From: an uncultured Phycisphaerales bacterium
Lineage (GTDB): Bacteria > Planctomycetota > Phycisphaerae > Phycisphaerales > SM1A02
Assembly (NCBI GenBank): GCA_946886375.1
Contig: CAMPIL010000136.1
Coordinates: 1-8,986, forward strand
Direction of reading: 5' to 3'
DNA: 8,986 nucleotides
Both the position numbers and the translations under genes were made by a program. Below are positions 1-6,767 of this stretch, one piece after another; position 1 is the first letter of the stretch; each line of letters starts with the position of its first letter. The notes under the pieces were generated by a model, which saw only the letters and a list, made by a program, of their open reading frames with translations, was not told the origin of the DNA and did no database searches.

Positions 1-96
1 CCACAGCGGCAGCGAGATGTCCACGCAGCGCCGGCCGAGTTCAGTGCCGGTCGCTCCGTCCAGCAGCATCAGCGGCTGTGAGAGCCACGCCATCAT
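1..96 (-). CDS. Homocysteine S-methyltransferase family protein, N-terminal fragment cut by the window edge
   Basis: The reverse strand from the ATG at 96 reads 32 open codons to the window edge: MMAWLSQPLMLLDGATGTEL, then GRRCVDISLPLW. The pattern hydrophobic-LDGATGTEL-x-RRG-like-VDxxxPLW is the start of the homocysteine S-methyltransferase (MetH N-domain/BHMT, Pfam S-methyl_trans) fold, where the Asp-Gly-Ala/Gly-Thr segment forms the first barrel strand. Family members move a methyl group to homocysteine or a related thiol and bind zinc through C-terminal cysteines, which lie outside this window. Two tandem ATG codons (96 and 93) are possible starts; the Shine-Dalgarno signal is weak. The gene begins 22 nt after the stop of the metallophosphoesterase on the same strand, so the two are probably cotranscribed. 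The family call rests on a short segment, and the substrate cannot be inferred. Confidence 0.72.
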   Translation of the reverse strand, partial: MMAWLSQPLMLLDGATGTELGRRCVDISLPLW

Positions 97-118
97 GCAA
101 TCTTATCGAACCCGTTTT

Positions 119-1042
119 TCAGGCGAGCCGCCGCCGCCTCAGCAGACTGCGCTTGATGTTCACCGGCGGCGCAATCACCGGCTCGGGCTCGTGATGCATG
201 GTGATCATGGCGATTTCAGCCGGGCAGTTGATCCGCAAGGGGAACCACGCGCCCACGCCTGCGGTGACGTACAACCGGCTGTGTCCATCGGCGAAAAGCC
301 CCGCCCGGTGACGGTGCGAGATCGCCAGATTCGCGTTGCGGCGGTTCTTCATCGCGATCTGCCCGCCGTGGGTATGGCCGGCCAGCGTCAGTGGTATTTC
401 GAGTTCCGCAGCACGCAGGAACGCCTTGGGATTGTGGGCCAGCAGCAGATTGACCTTGTCATCGCAGGTGGCGTCCACGTGCTTGGCGCAGGTCACGGCT
501 GACTTGGCCCAGTGAATGCCCGCGATGGTCAGCGGATTGCCGTTGTGGTGAATCTCGACGGCTTCATTCTCGAGCACGGTGACGCCGGCGTCGGTCGCCA
601 GGCGCGTCACGGTTGCGCCGCAGTGCAGTTCATCGTGATTGCCCAGCACCAGCATGGAACCCAGCGGTGCATTGAGGCCGGCCAGCGCACTCAGCAGCGG
701 GCCCGCTTCGTGATGCTCCAGATCGACCACGTCGCCGGTGCAGGCGACAAGGTCGGGCTCCTGCTCGCGCAGCAGTTCGACCACGTCAAGGGCACGCTCC
801 AGAGGAAGCAGATGCCCCAGGTGAAAGTCGCTCACATGACCGATGCGCAGGCCGTCAAACTCCTTTGGCCAGCGCGGGCTGGAAACAGCAACCTCGCGGA
901 CCATGAGGTCCTGCGCCAAATGCCGGCGACGGATGCGCCCGCCGCTCAACGTATTGGGGCCGACCGTGAACAGAAAATGACGGATTTTCGCCCGCTGATA
1001 TTTTCCATTTCGCTTCGGCCGTGGAAGGATGGAATCAGACAT
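119..1042 (-). CDS. Calcineurin-like metallophosphoesterase, YaeI/YkuE type
   Basis: This 307-residue protein carries the complete metal-binding set of calcineurin-like phosphoesterases in order: D-x-H in SDFHLGH (D72, H74), GD in CTGDVVD (D104), GNHDE (N135, H136), a lone His in LLLAHNPK (H203) and GHTHGGQI (H223, H225). The flanking FDGLRIGHVSDFHLG and the C-terminal YVTAGVGAWFPLRINCPAEI are typical of the YaeI/YkuE branch, whose members are membrane-associated phosphodiesterases; some relatives (LpxG) cleave UDP-2,3-diacylglucosamine. There is no clear membrane helix or signal peptide here; the N-terminal 45 residues are basic. I chose the ATG at 1042 because a GAGG lies 5 nt upstream (1048-1051) and the frame further upstream runs into the preceding gene. 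It starts 58 nt after the beta-barrel gene and ends 22 nt before the methyltransferase gene, suggesting one operon. The exact substrate is unknown. Confidence 0.9.
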   Translation of the reverse strand: MSDSILPRPKRNGKYQRAKIRHFLFTVGPNTLSGGRIRRRHLAQDLMVREVAVSSPRWPKEFDGLRIGHVSDFHLGHLLPLERALDVVELLREQEPDLVACTGDVVDLEHHEAGPLLSALAGLNAPLGSMLVLGNHDELHCGATVTRLATDAGVTVLENEAVEIHHNGNPLTIAGIHWAKSAVTCAKHVDATCDDKVNLLLAHNPKAFLRAAELEIPLTLAGHTHGGQIAMKNRRNANLAISHRHRAGLFADGHSRLYVTAGVGAWFPLRINCPAEIAMITMHHEPEPVIAPPVNIKRSLLRRRRLA

Positions 1043-1100
1043 CGTGGCCTCATCGTAGGCGGTTGCGGACCGCCAAAGAACCCGCCGGACGCCCCAATTC

Positions 1101-2003
1101 CTAGAAGCGCACCTTGCCAAAGAAAAACAATCCTTGCAGCGTGCCGTCGAATGCGTAATCGTCATCCTCGGCGTCCAGATGCAGCAGGCGGTAGCCAACT
1201 CCCAAGCCGAAACTGGGGCAGAAGTACGCTGTCATGCCTACACGCAAGTCGATGAACGTTCCGATGTCCTCGTTCACGACCAATCCAACTCCGCCGCCCG
1301 CGCCGATCTCAAAACCATCAAGAATAGGGAAGGAAACCGGCAGGTCCTCGTACAACTGCATCTGCAGGCCCGCGTAAGGGGCAATCCAGTCGCCCTCAGC
1401 GCTTTGGTTTCCGATGCCGGAGACTTCGAGCGATTGATCAACGTGAAAATACCGCACACCGACCAGCGGCGCGGCCCGCAATGAAAGGTGGCAGTCGCGT
1501 CCGTCCGCCGTCTTGCCGATGCAATAGGGCTGCCACAGCCAGACGCTGAACTCGGCGGCGACGGTGGTCAACTCCAGCGATGCGTCGAATGCATCGCCAT
1601 CGGAAATTGCCAGATCGCCGAATTGGGTGTCGCCTTCAAACACGCCGCTGCTGTCGGTGGAGAAATGCAAGCCGCGCACTTCAACCTGATATTGGTCGTC
1701 GATGAGCAGGCTGAGTTCGCCTGAGAAGGCAGTCTCTAAATCATCCAGATCGAAGCTGTCTTCGAAACTGATGTCGGCCGCGGCGGGCGAATTGCCCAGC
1801 GAAGCGCTGCCGTTGAGACGGGTCAGCCACACGCCGGGGGTGAAGGTGAACTCGAAGGAGTGGTCGCCGTCACCATCCTCGGCGTACGCCGTCAGCGGCA
1901 TCGCGCATGCCGCAAGCGTCAACGTCGCCGCAAATCTCGCGCAGCGGCGAACAAGGCGATGTGCAGCGGTTTTGTCCTTGAGCGATGGTGCAGTTGCGTT
2001 CAC
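1101..2003 (-). CDS. Putative outer-membrane beta-barrel protein with signal peptide
   Basis: The protein has about 300 residues from a GTG at 2003. Residues 16-41 form an export signal: RLVRRCAR, a hydrophobic stretch (FAATLTLAACAMPLTAYA), then acidic EDGDGD. Cleavage could be by signal peptidase I after AYA (residue 41), or the LAAC at 30-33 could serve as a lipobox. The mature part alternates polar and hydrophobic residues in strand-like segments (FEFTFTPGVWLTRL, YQVEVRGLHF, GVGLVV, LGVGYRLLHLD) and ends FFFGKVRF. A C-terminal Phe after alternating residues is characteristic of outer-membrane barrels. I recognise no specific family. The start is uncertain: the frame stays open to a TTG at 2084, and no strong Shine-Dalgarno sequence marks either, but the longer form would put an implausibly long leader before the signal sequence. 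It is the first gene of the minus-strand group and is divergent from arfB. Confidence 0.72.
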   Translation of the reverse strand: MNATAPSLKDKTAAHRLVRRCARFAATLTLAACAMPLTAYAEDGDGDHSFEFTFTPGVWLTRLNGSASLGNSPAAADISFEDSFDLDDLETAFSGELSLLIDDQYQVEVRGLHFSTDSSGVFEGDTQFGDLAISDGDAFDASLELTTVAAEFSVWLWQPYCIGKTADGRDCHLSLRAAPLVGVRYFHVDQSLEVSGIGNQSAEGDWIAPYAGLQMQLYEDLPVSFPILDGFEIGAGGGVGLVVNEDIGTFIDLRVGMTAYFCPSFGLGVGYRLLHLDAEDDDYAFDGTLQGLFFFGKVRF

Positions 2004-2021
2004 GGGGCCACAGCCTATCGT
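1994..2021 (+). promoter_or_regulatory. Weak sigma70-like promoter candidate for arfB
   Basis: TTGCGT (1994-1999) and TATCGT (2016-2021) are separated by 16 nt on the plus strand, matching 3/6 and 4/6 of the -35 and -10 consensus. They lie about 60 nt upstream of the chosen arfB start, in the short divergent space shared with the beta-barrel gene. The match is weak, and planctomycete promoters may differ from this model. Confidence 0.22.
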
Positions 2022-2083
2022 GATCCGCCGCAGGCACAAGGCGCGAATCGATGACGAAGGCGCACGAGGACCAATCCCACGCA

Positions 2084-2509
2084 ATGATCACGCTCGGGCC
2101 GGGCGTCTGGATCGCACGCGGCGACGCGGATTTCACCTTTTCCCGCGCCGGCGGACCGGGTGGACAGGCCGTGAACAAGTTGAACACGCGGGCGCAGTTG
2201 CGCGTGCCGCTTCGCGCCATTCACGGCATGGATGATGGAGCCATCGCCCGCCTGCGACACAACGCCGGCCGACGACTGACGCAAAACGATGAAATCATCA
2301 TCCATGGACAGACGCATCGGTCGCAATTGGACAATAAACAGGAATGCATTGTTCGTCTGCGAGAACTGGTGTCAGCCGCGCTGGTGAAGCCGAAGGTACG
2401 CAGGAAGAAGAAGCCAACGCGCGCGATGATTGAAAAGCGGCTGGCCGGAAAGCGCATCCGCTCGCAGAAGAAGCAATCGCGACGCGACAAGCGCTTACGC
2501 GACCAGTAA
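2084..2509 (+). CDS. arfB: ArfB-type alternative ribosome-rescue factor (peptidyl-tRNA hydrolase)
   Basis: The 141-residue protein has the release-factor catalytic loop SRAGGPGGQAVNK, with the GGQ at residues 26-28, followed by NTRAQLRV as in the class I release-factor domain. It lacks the codon-recognition domains of RF1/RF2. The C-terminal third (about residues 102-141) is strongly basic and Lys/Arg-rich, matching the ArfB tail that inserts into the empty mRNA channel of stalled ribosomes. ArfB hydrolyses the peptidyl-tRNA ester on non-stop ribosomes. I chose the ATG at 2084 because the resulting length and the distance from start to GGQ match E. coli ArfB (140 residues); a GAGGA lies 13 nt upstream. 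An in-frame ATG at 2051 would add 11 residues and is the alternative. It is divergent from the beta-barrel gene and convergent with the dockerin-like protein gene, with 43 nt between stops. Confidence 0.88.
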   Translation: MITLGPGVWIARGDADFTFSRAGGPGGQAVNKLNTRAQLRVPLRAIHGMDDGAIARLRHNAGRRLTQNDEIIIHGQTHRSQLDNKQECIVRLRELVSAALVKPKVRRKKKPTRAMIEKRLAGKRIRSQKKQSRRDKRLRDQ

Positions 2510-2552
2510 GACGAGAATTGAAACGAACAGAACCGGCGCGATCACTCACTGT

Positions 2553-4412
2553 TCAAGGGCATGGCCCCCACGCGTTGATCACCGCCAGCAGATCGTTCAC
2601 ATTCACGTTGCAATCGAAAGTGATGTCGGCCGCGCAGAACGGCTGACACGGTTGCGGACACGGCCCCCAAGCGTTGATGACCGCGAGCAGGTCATTCACA
2701 TTCACCTGGCAGTTTCCTCCGGACTGCGGCGCAATGTCCGCAGCGCACGACTGGAAATCGACCTGCAGGGTCGCGATGCCCTGCGCGCCGCCCACCCCAC
2801 CCGCGCGGACAATGTAGACCTGGCCTGCAATGGTGGGAAACGAAATGACTGCGGCAGCCGGTCCGAGGCCGACGCCACAATCAATCAGCGCGCCAGACGC
2901 CTGCGGCGGCGGGCAATCGGTGTAGGCCGCGAGCGTGCGGTCAAATGAACTGCTCAGCGACATCGTGACCGTGCCATTGCACGGTGCGATGTAGGTGAAC
3001 CAGACATCCGCATCGTTCAAGCCGCTGAAGCCGCAAGGCTCAGGCGGGCCGTCCGTGGCGGCCCCGGTGTTGTCAAAGGTCAGCGTGCCCGGCGTCAACA
3101 GAATCGAACCGGCGTTGGCGCACAAGTCATTGGACGGCGGCGGAGTTGATGAACAATCATCCACCGTAATCCACAGCGTGTATTTTCGCTGCTGCGCGCA
3201 GATCCCTGCAATGCTCGTTGGGCGAATTGAGATTCGATACCGGCCGGGCGAAGGCACCGATCCGCCGAAGACCTTCGGAATGCACACAGGCACATTTTGA
3301 CCGGTGTACACAACATGCTGAATGTCCTGCGGGCAGGCGTCGTTCTGCAACAGGACTTCAATGGCGGCTTCGCTTTCGACGTTGAATGTAAAAAACGAGT
3401 GCGTATCGCCATCAAGGTCAACGACGTCGATGAGATACCAGTCAGTATCGGGAATGCCCGTTATTGAATGTCGCCACAGCGTGCCGCAGACAACAGTGTT
3501 GCACGAAAGCGTTGAAAATGCGCCATTGGTGTCGCACCCGCCATTGATGTCCGTATCGCACGCTTCGCCCTCACTGATGCCCTGCGGCGGACATGCATCA
3601 CACCCGCCGGTGAAGCAATTCTGAAAAGCCAATTGCTCGCACAGCGGGCTCCAGACGATGCAACATCCCGGTTCAAGGTTGCAGACTGTGGTGCAGCACT
3701 GCTGGTCATAGGGGCACACCGATCCGCTGGGCCCAATGTTCAGCGGCCGAATAATTGGCGCATTGCCCAGATACCCCGCTGTTCCGCCCGGCCCGCCCAG
3801 ATCGTCGTAGTACTTCCAACCGGGCGTAAAGCCCGGCGAAGGCGGGCCGTCAATGTACACCGCGGAATTTCCCTGCGTGCGCGGCCGCGTGCCTTGATGA
3901 CCGATCGCCGGCTGAGCCGTGGGATACGCCACCACCAGCCAGTAATTTGCCATCATGACCTGCGGCGTGACCAATTGCACGATCTGATGACCATTGAAAC
4001 CAGGGCTGATCTGGAATTGCTGTGTGTACATCAACGCGCCGGGCAAATTGAAGTTCAGCGGATCAGGATCGGGCTGATAGATTTGCACGTTGGCGAGTTC
4101 GCCCGGCTGACCGCTGGGAGATTGAAGCGCGATGCACACGTGCGAGATTGTGATGCCGCTCGAAAATAAGTTGCCGTGACGGATTTCGCGAGCGGCGCCG
4201 CCCGGGCCGCCTGCAGAAACGTAGTGCGTCGGCGAAGCGCCGCTCTCATTCATCATGGACGCATTGATCTGCTGGTTGGAAGGCACGAGCGGATCGCACG
4301 TGCAATTGCACGCGGCGTGCACGGCGGCGGCTGTCAGGATCACACCGCCAATCATCAACGCGATGGTCACGAACTCGTGCGTCCAGCGCCGGCACGACAT
4401 TGTGGTTTTCAT
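2553..4412 (-). CDS. Secreted cysteine-rich protein with PPC-like domains and two C-terminal dockerin-like repeats
   Basis: This 619-residue protein starts at the ATG at 4412, chosen because GGAGG sits 5 nt upstream and a signal peptide follows (hydrophobic FVTIALMIGGVILTAAAVHA, cleavage near residue 33). Residues 40-225 resemble an extracellular beta-sandwich region but match no family I can name. Residues 233-271 are a cysteine cluster (CCTTVCNLEPGCCIVWSPLC). Residues 315-420 and 425-553 look like two bacterial pre-peptidase C-terminal (PPC-like) beta-sandwich domains: DTDWYLIDV in the first, DADVWFTY in the second. The tail holds two dockerin/EF-hand-like repeats, residues 556-586 and 593-619, each ending VNVNDLLAVINAWGPCP; the second has Asp/Asn at loop positions 1, 5, 7, 9 and 12. 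Such tails are common in Phycisphaerae exported proteins. No catalytic domain is evident, so an adhesive, structural or substrate-binding surface role is inference. The abundant cysteines suggest disulfides outside the cytoplasm. Confidence 0.85.
   Translation of the reverse strand: MKTTMSCRRWTHEFVTIALMIGGVILTAAAVHAACNCTCDPLVPSNQQINASMMNESGASPTHYVSAGGPGGAAREIRHGNLFSSGITISHVCIALQSPSGQPGELANVQIYQPDPDPLNFNLPGALMYTQQFQISPGFNGHQIVQLVTPQVMMANYWLVVAYPTAQPAIGHQGTRPRTQGNSAVYIDGPPSPGFTPGWKYYDDLGGPGGTAGYLGNAPIIRPLNIGPSGSVCPYDQQCCTTVCNLEPGCCIVWSPLCEQLAFQNCFTGGCDACPPQGISEGEACDTDINGGCDTNGAFSTLSCNTVVCGTLWRHSITGIPDTDWYLIDVVDLDGDTHSFFTFNVESEAAIEVLLQNDACPQDIQHVVYTGQNVPVCIPKVFGGSVPSPGRYRISIRPTSIAGICAQQRKYTLWITVDDCSSTPPPSNDLCANAGSILLTPGTLTFDNTGAATDGPPEPCGFSGLNDADVWFTYIAPCNGTVTMSLSSSFDRTLAAYTDCPPPQASGALIDCGVGLGPAAAVISFPTIAGQVYIVRAGGVGGAQGIATLQVDFQSCAADIAPQSGGNCQVNVNDLLAVINAWGPCPQPCQPFCAADITFDCNVNVNDLLAVINAWGPCP
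2563..2614 (-). repeat. Dockerin-like coding repeat, copy nearest the C-terminus
   Basis: This 52-nt segment aligns without gaps to 2662-2713, with 44 identical positions by hand count. Both encode the VNVNDLLAVINAWGP core. The repeat period is 99 nt (33 codons), so the reading frame is preserved. Confidence 0.85.
2662..2713 (-). repeat. Dockerin-like coding repeat, upstream copy
   Basis: This is the partner of the segment at 2563-2614. The encoded cores are identical, while the residues just before them differ: this copy has a three-residue insertion in the loop (PQSGGNCQ) compared with the other copy (TFDCN). Confidence 0.85.
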
Positions 4413-4417
4413 GTCGA

Positions 4418-4422
4418 CCTCC
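4418..4422 (-). promoter_or_regulatory. Shine-Dalgarno site of the dockerin-like protein gene
   Basis: GGAGG on the minus strand lies 5 nt before the ATG at 4412. It decides the start against an in-frame ATG at 4496, which would place 28 non-signal residues ahead of the signal peptide. Confidence 0.75.
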
Positions 4423-4621
4423 AGATCTTCGGCTTGCGAGCCATTCGCATCGTTGCGAAGCGGCAGACACACGCAATCAAGGCGCGGGCACGGCATTGAT
4501 TGTAAAGCCCCGCGTGAGAAGCGAAACAGTTTTTCCCAATGACCAGCATTCTTTTTGGGGAATCACCGTTGATTCGGGCCCCACAACGTGAATGTTTGCT
4601 GTCTGTTTGCAATGCTGCGGG

Positions 4622-5695
4622 TTACGACCCGCTCTCGCCTTCCGCAATCGCAATCGGCTCTTCCAGTACCGGCGCACGCCGACTGACCCGCCACTGCACG
4701 GCGAGCATCATCATTGCGCCGCTCACTGCAACGCAGCCGCCGATCCATTGCGAGGCTGTCAGTCGTTCGCCGAATAGCGACAGCGACGCCATCGCAACGA
4801 TGAACGGCTGAAGTTGCAGCACGCCCGCGGTAATCGCCACGCCCAATCGCGCAATGCTGAAGTAGTAAAACACGTGACCGATCGCGATGCCGATGAGCGC
4901 GGAACCCAGCAGCATCGCGAACTCGCCTCCGGCCAGATCCAACACCGTCAATCCTCCGCGATTTCCCAAGACGAGCATAAGCGCGACCATGACCAGCGCG
5001 GTGTATTGGCAGATGGCGGCAAACGCGATGACCGAATTCACGCCGTGCATGTACTTGCGCACCGCAAGGCCGTAACAGGCAAACAGCAATCCGCTGGCGA
5101 TGGCCAGCAGAACGCCTTGAACGTGCGCGGATGGATCGTGCGAACTGGCAAGGCCGGTGGCGTTTGGCGATGTGGCGTCATCGGGCGCGGTGGCGATGTC
5201 GCTCGGCGGCGATTGGGGCGCCGTGATCGGCGCATCGTGATTCTCCGCCAGCAACATCACCACCGACATTCCGGCCAATAGCACCGCCGCACCAATGAGA
5301 TAGCCCGGCCGGCGGATGATCGCTCGCTCGGTCGGGAACATGATCCACGCCCCGATCGCGACGAAGAGCAACTGGCTGCGCAAGCCGAAGGTGAGCAGGC
5401 CAGGCTCGATGCGGTAATGCGCCCACGTGAAACACACCTGCCCCGCCGCGTTGGCGATGCTGGGCACCAGCGCGGCCTTCCACAAGCCGCGCGGCATCTG
5501 TCGGCGGAACATCACCACGATCAACACCGGCGCCCACACCAGCGCGCTGAAGCCGTACCGCCAGCCGTTGCTGGTCCAGAAATCGATCAAGTGCGCGAAA
5601 TGCCGCAGAAACAGCGGCACGCTGGACCAGCCCAGCAATGTCAACACCAACGTCAGGATGCCCACTTGCGTCGAGGGCGCGGCGTTTGACTTCAT
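4622..5695 (-). CDS. EamA/DMT-superfamily permease
   Basis: The 357-residue integral membrane protein has the ten-helix, two-repeat plan of EamA transporters. Hydrophobic segments lie near residues 11-30, 46-64, 74-92, 97-120, 131-150, 193-212, 221-245, 257-277, 285-306 and 316-335. The second repeat ends with QLQPFIVAMASLSLFGERLT followed by ASQWIGGCVAVSGAMM, the EamA signature in which a LFGE motif follows helix 9. Family members export amino acids, purines or other metabolites; the substrate cannot be read from sequence. A Pro/Ser/Ala/Asp-rich linker of about 42 residues (151-192) joins the two halves and is longer than usual. The ATG at 5695 overlaps the methyltransferase stop by 4 nt (ATGA), and AGGGG lies 7 nt upstream, so the two genes are probably translationally coupled. 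Confidence 0.9.
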   Translation of the reverse strand: MKSNAAPSTQVGILTLVLTLLGWSSVPLFLRHFAHLIDFWTSNGWRYGFSALVWAPVLIVVMFRRQMPRGLWKAALVPSIANAAGQVCFTWAHYRIEPGLLTFGLRSQLLFVAIGAWIMFPTERAIIRRPGYLIGAAVLLAGMSVVMLLAENHDAPITAPQSPPSDIATAPDDATSPNATGLASSHDPSAHVQGVLLAIASGLLFACYGLAVRKYMHGVNSVIAFAAICQYTALVMVALMLVLGNRGGLTVLDLAGGEFAMLLGSALIGIAIGHVFYYFSIARLGVAITAGVLQLQPFIVAMASLSLFGERLTASQWIGGCVAVSGAMMMLAVQWRVSRRAPVLEEPIAIAEGESGS

Positions 5696-6585
5696 CGATC
5701 ATCCCCTGACGCGGCATCCATCGGCTGGGCCACGCCCTCGGGGGCGATTTCATCGCACCCGCAGAACCGCACTTCATCGCGGTCGGCGAACCTGCGCTTC
5801 ATCACCGCAATCGCCTGCGGGTTGTTGTCGATCAGCACCGCATCACGTTGGGCCTGAAGAGCCGCCGCGCCAAATGTTCCGCTGCCGGCGAAAAAATCCA
5901 GCAGCCGATCGCCCGGATTGGAATGCACGTTCACGATGCGGTTGATGATGCCCAGCGGCTTTTGGGTCGGGTAACCGGTCTTCTCTGCGCCGGTCGGACT
6001 CACGATCGTGTGCCACCATGTATCCGTCGGCGTCTTGCCGCGCTGCGCCTTTTCCGGCCCGACCAGTCCCGGCGCCATGTACGGAATGCGGTCGATTTCG
6101 TCGAAGCGAAAGGTGTAGTCATTGGGATTCTTTGCGTACCACAGGATGTTGTCATGCTTGGGCGACCAACGCCGCGTCGCGCGGCCGCCGTAGTCGTATG
6201 CCCAGATGATCTCGTTCATGAACGAATCGCGCCCGAAGATTTCATCCAGCATCACCTTGCAGTAATGCACCTCGCGGTAGTCGATGTGCAGAAAGAAACT
6301 GCCATTGGATTTGAGCAGTCGATGCGCCTGTTCGACTCGCGGCCGCATGAAAGCCGGGAAGTCCGGAAACGAATCGGCGAACTCGCGCCGGCCGAGTTCA
6401 ATCGTGCGGTACCGTCTGCCTTGGAATCCGGTCCGGTCGCCGGCGTCATCGCGCACGGTCTGAAGGTGATCGCGCGATTGCGTCCTGCCGGTGTTGAACG
6501 GCGGGTCGATGTAGATCAGGTCGAACGACTCGCCCGGCCACGCGGGCAGCAGTTGCATGTTGTCGGCGAAGTGGATTTCGAGCAT
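5692..6585 (-). CDS. Orphan site-specific DNA methyltransferase, beta-class N4/N6 type
   Basis: The 297-residue protein has the catalytic motif DLIYIDPPFNTG (DPPF, residues 27-30) near the N-terminus and the AdoMet-binding motif LLDFFAGSGTFGAAA (FAGSGT, 232-237) near the C-terminus. That order defines the beta class of amino-methyltransferases (Pfam N6_N4_Mtase), which methylate adenine N6 or cytosine N4. YPTQKP (205-210) precedes the AdoMet motif as usual, and HIDYREVHYCKVMLDEIFG (100-118) is also typical of the family. The region between the motifs, likely including target recognition, is compact. I chose the ATG at 6585 because the homologous MLEIHFADNMQLL begins there; in-frame ATGs at 6636 and 6741 would add Pro-rich, domain-free sequence. 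No start has a strong Shine-Dalgarno site. There is no restriction endonuclease in the window, so a regulatory or housekeeping methylation role is inference. Target sequence unknown. Confidence 0.88.
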   Translation of the reverse strand: MLEIHFADNMQLLPAWPGESFDLIYIDPPFNTGRTQSRDHLQTVRDDAGDRTGFQGRRYRTIELGRREFADSFPDFPAFMRPRVEQAHRLLKSNGSFFLHIDYREVHYCKVMLDEIFGRDSFMNEIIWAYDYGGRATRRWSPKHDNILWYAKNPNDYTFRFDEIDRIPYMAPGLVGPEKAQRGKTPTDTWWHTIVSPTGAEKTGYPTQKPLGIINRIVNVHSNPGDRLLDFFAGSGTFGAAALQAQRDAVLIDNNPQAIAVMKRRFADRDEVRFCGCDEIAPEGVAQPMDAASGDDR

Positions 6586-6767
6586 GTCAGGGCGGTCAGC
6601 GTGCCGTGGCGTGGGGCTGGGGCATGCGGCCTGCATCTTGCCGGAACCGCCAACCTTCGGTAGCGTACAGACAATCACAGGTGGGAGCGGCGACGGAGAA
6701 TCCGCGCCGCCATCGTCCGCGTTCGCATTCGCCTGCCGCATGGCGGGCCGGTTGGAGATTTCTGGCC

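Noticed and set aside
512..1255. 247-codon open frame on the plus strand
   Set aside because: It lies antisense to the metallophosphoesterase, which has every family motif; the translation shows no domain and crosses the gap between two real genes. Typical of GC-rich DNA.
2430..2948. 172-codon plus-strand frame overlapping the arfB end
   Set aside because: It starts inside arfB in another frame and continues antisense through the dockerin-like repeats; both overlapped genes are well supported.
4530..4565. Inverted CCCAATG...CATT...GGGG segment between the permease and dockerin-like genes
   Set aside because: The pairing needs a bulge of several bases and neither strand has a T tract in the right place; not convincing as a terminator or operator.
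4814..5281. 155-codon plus-strand frame rich in His, Arg and Gln
   Set aside because: Antisense to the EamA permease helices; the composition is what a reversed membrane-protein gene gives.
5848..6663. 271-codon open frame on the plus strand
   Set aside because: Antisense to the DNA methyltransferase with its DPPF and FAGSGT motifs; no recognisable domain and no ribosome binding site.
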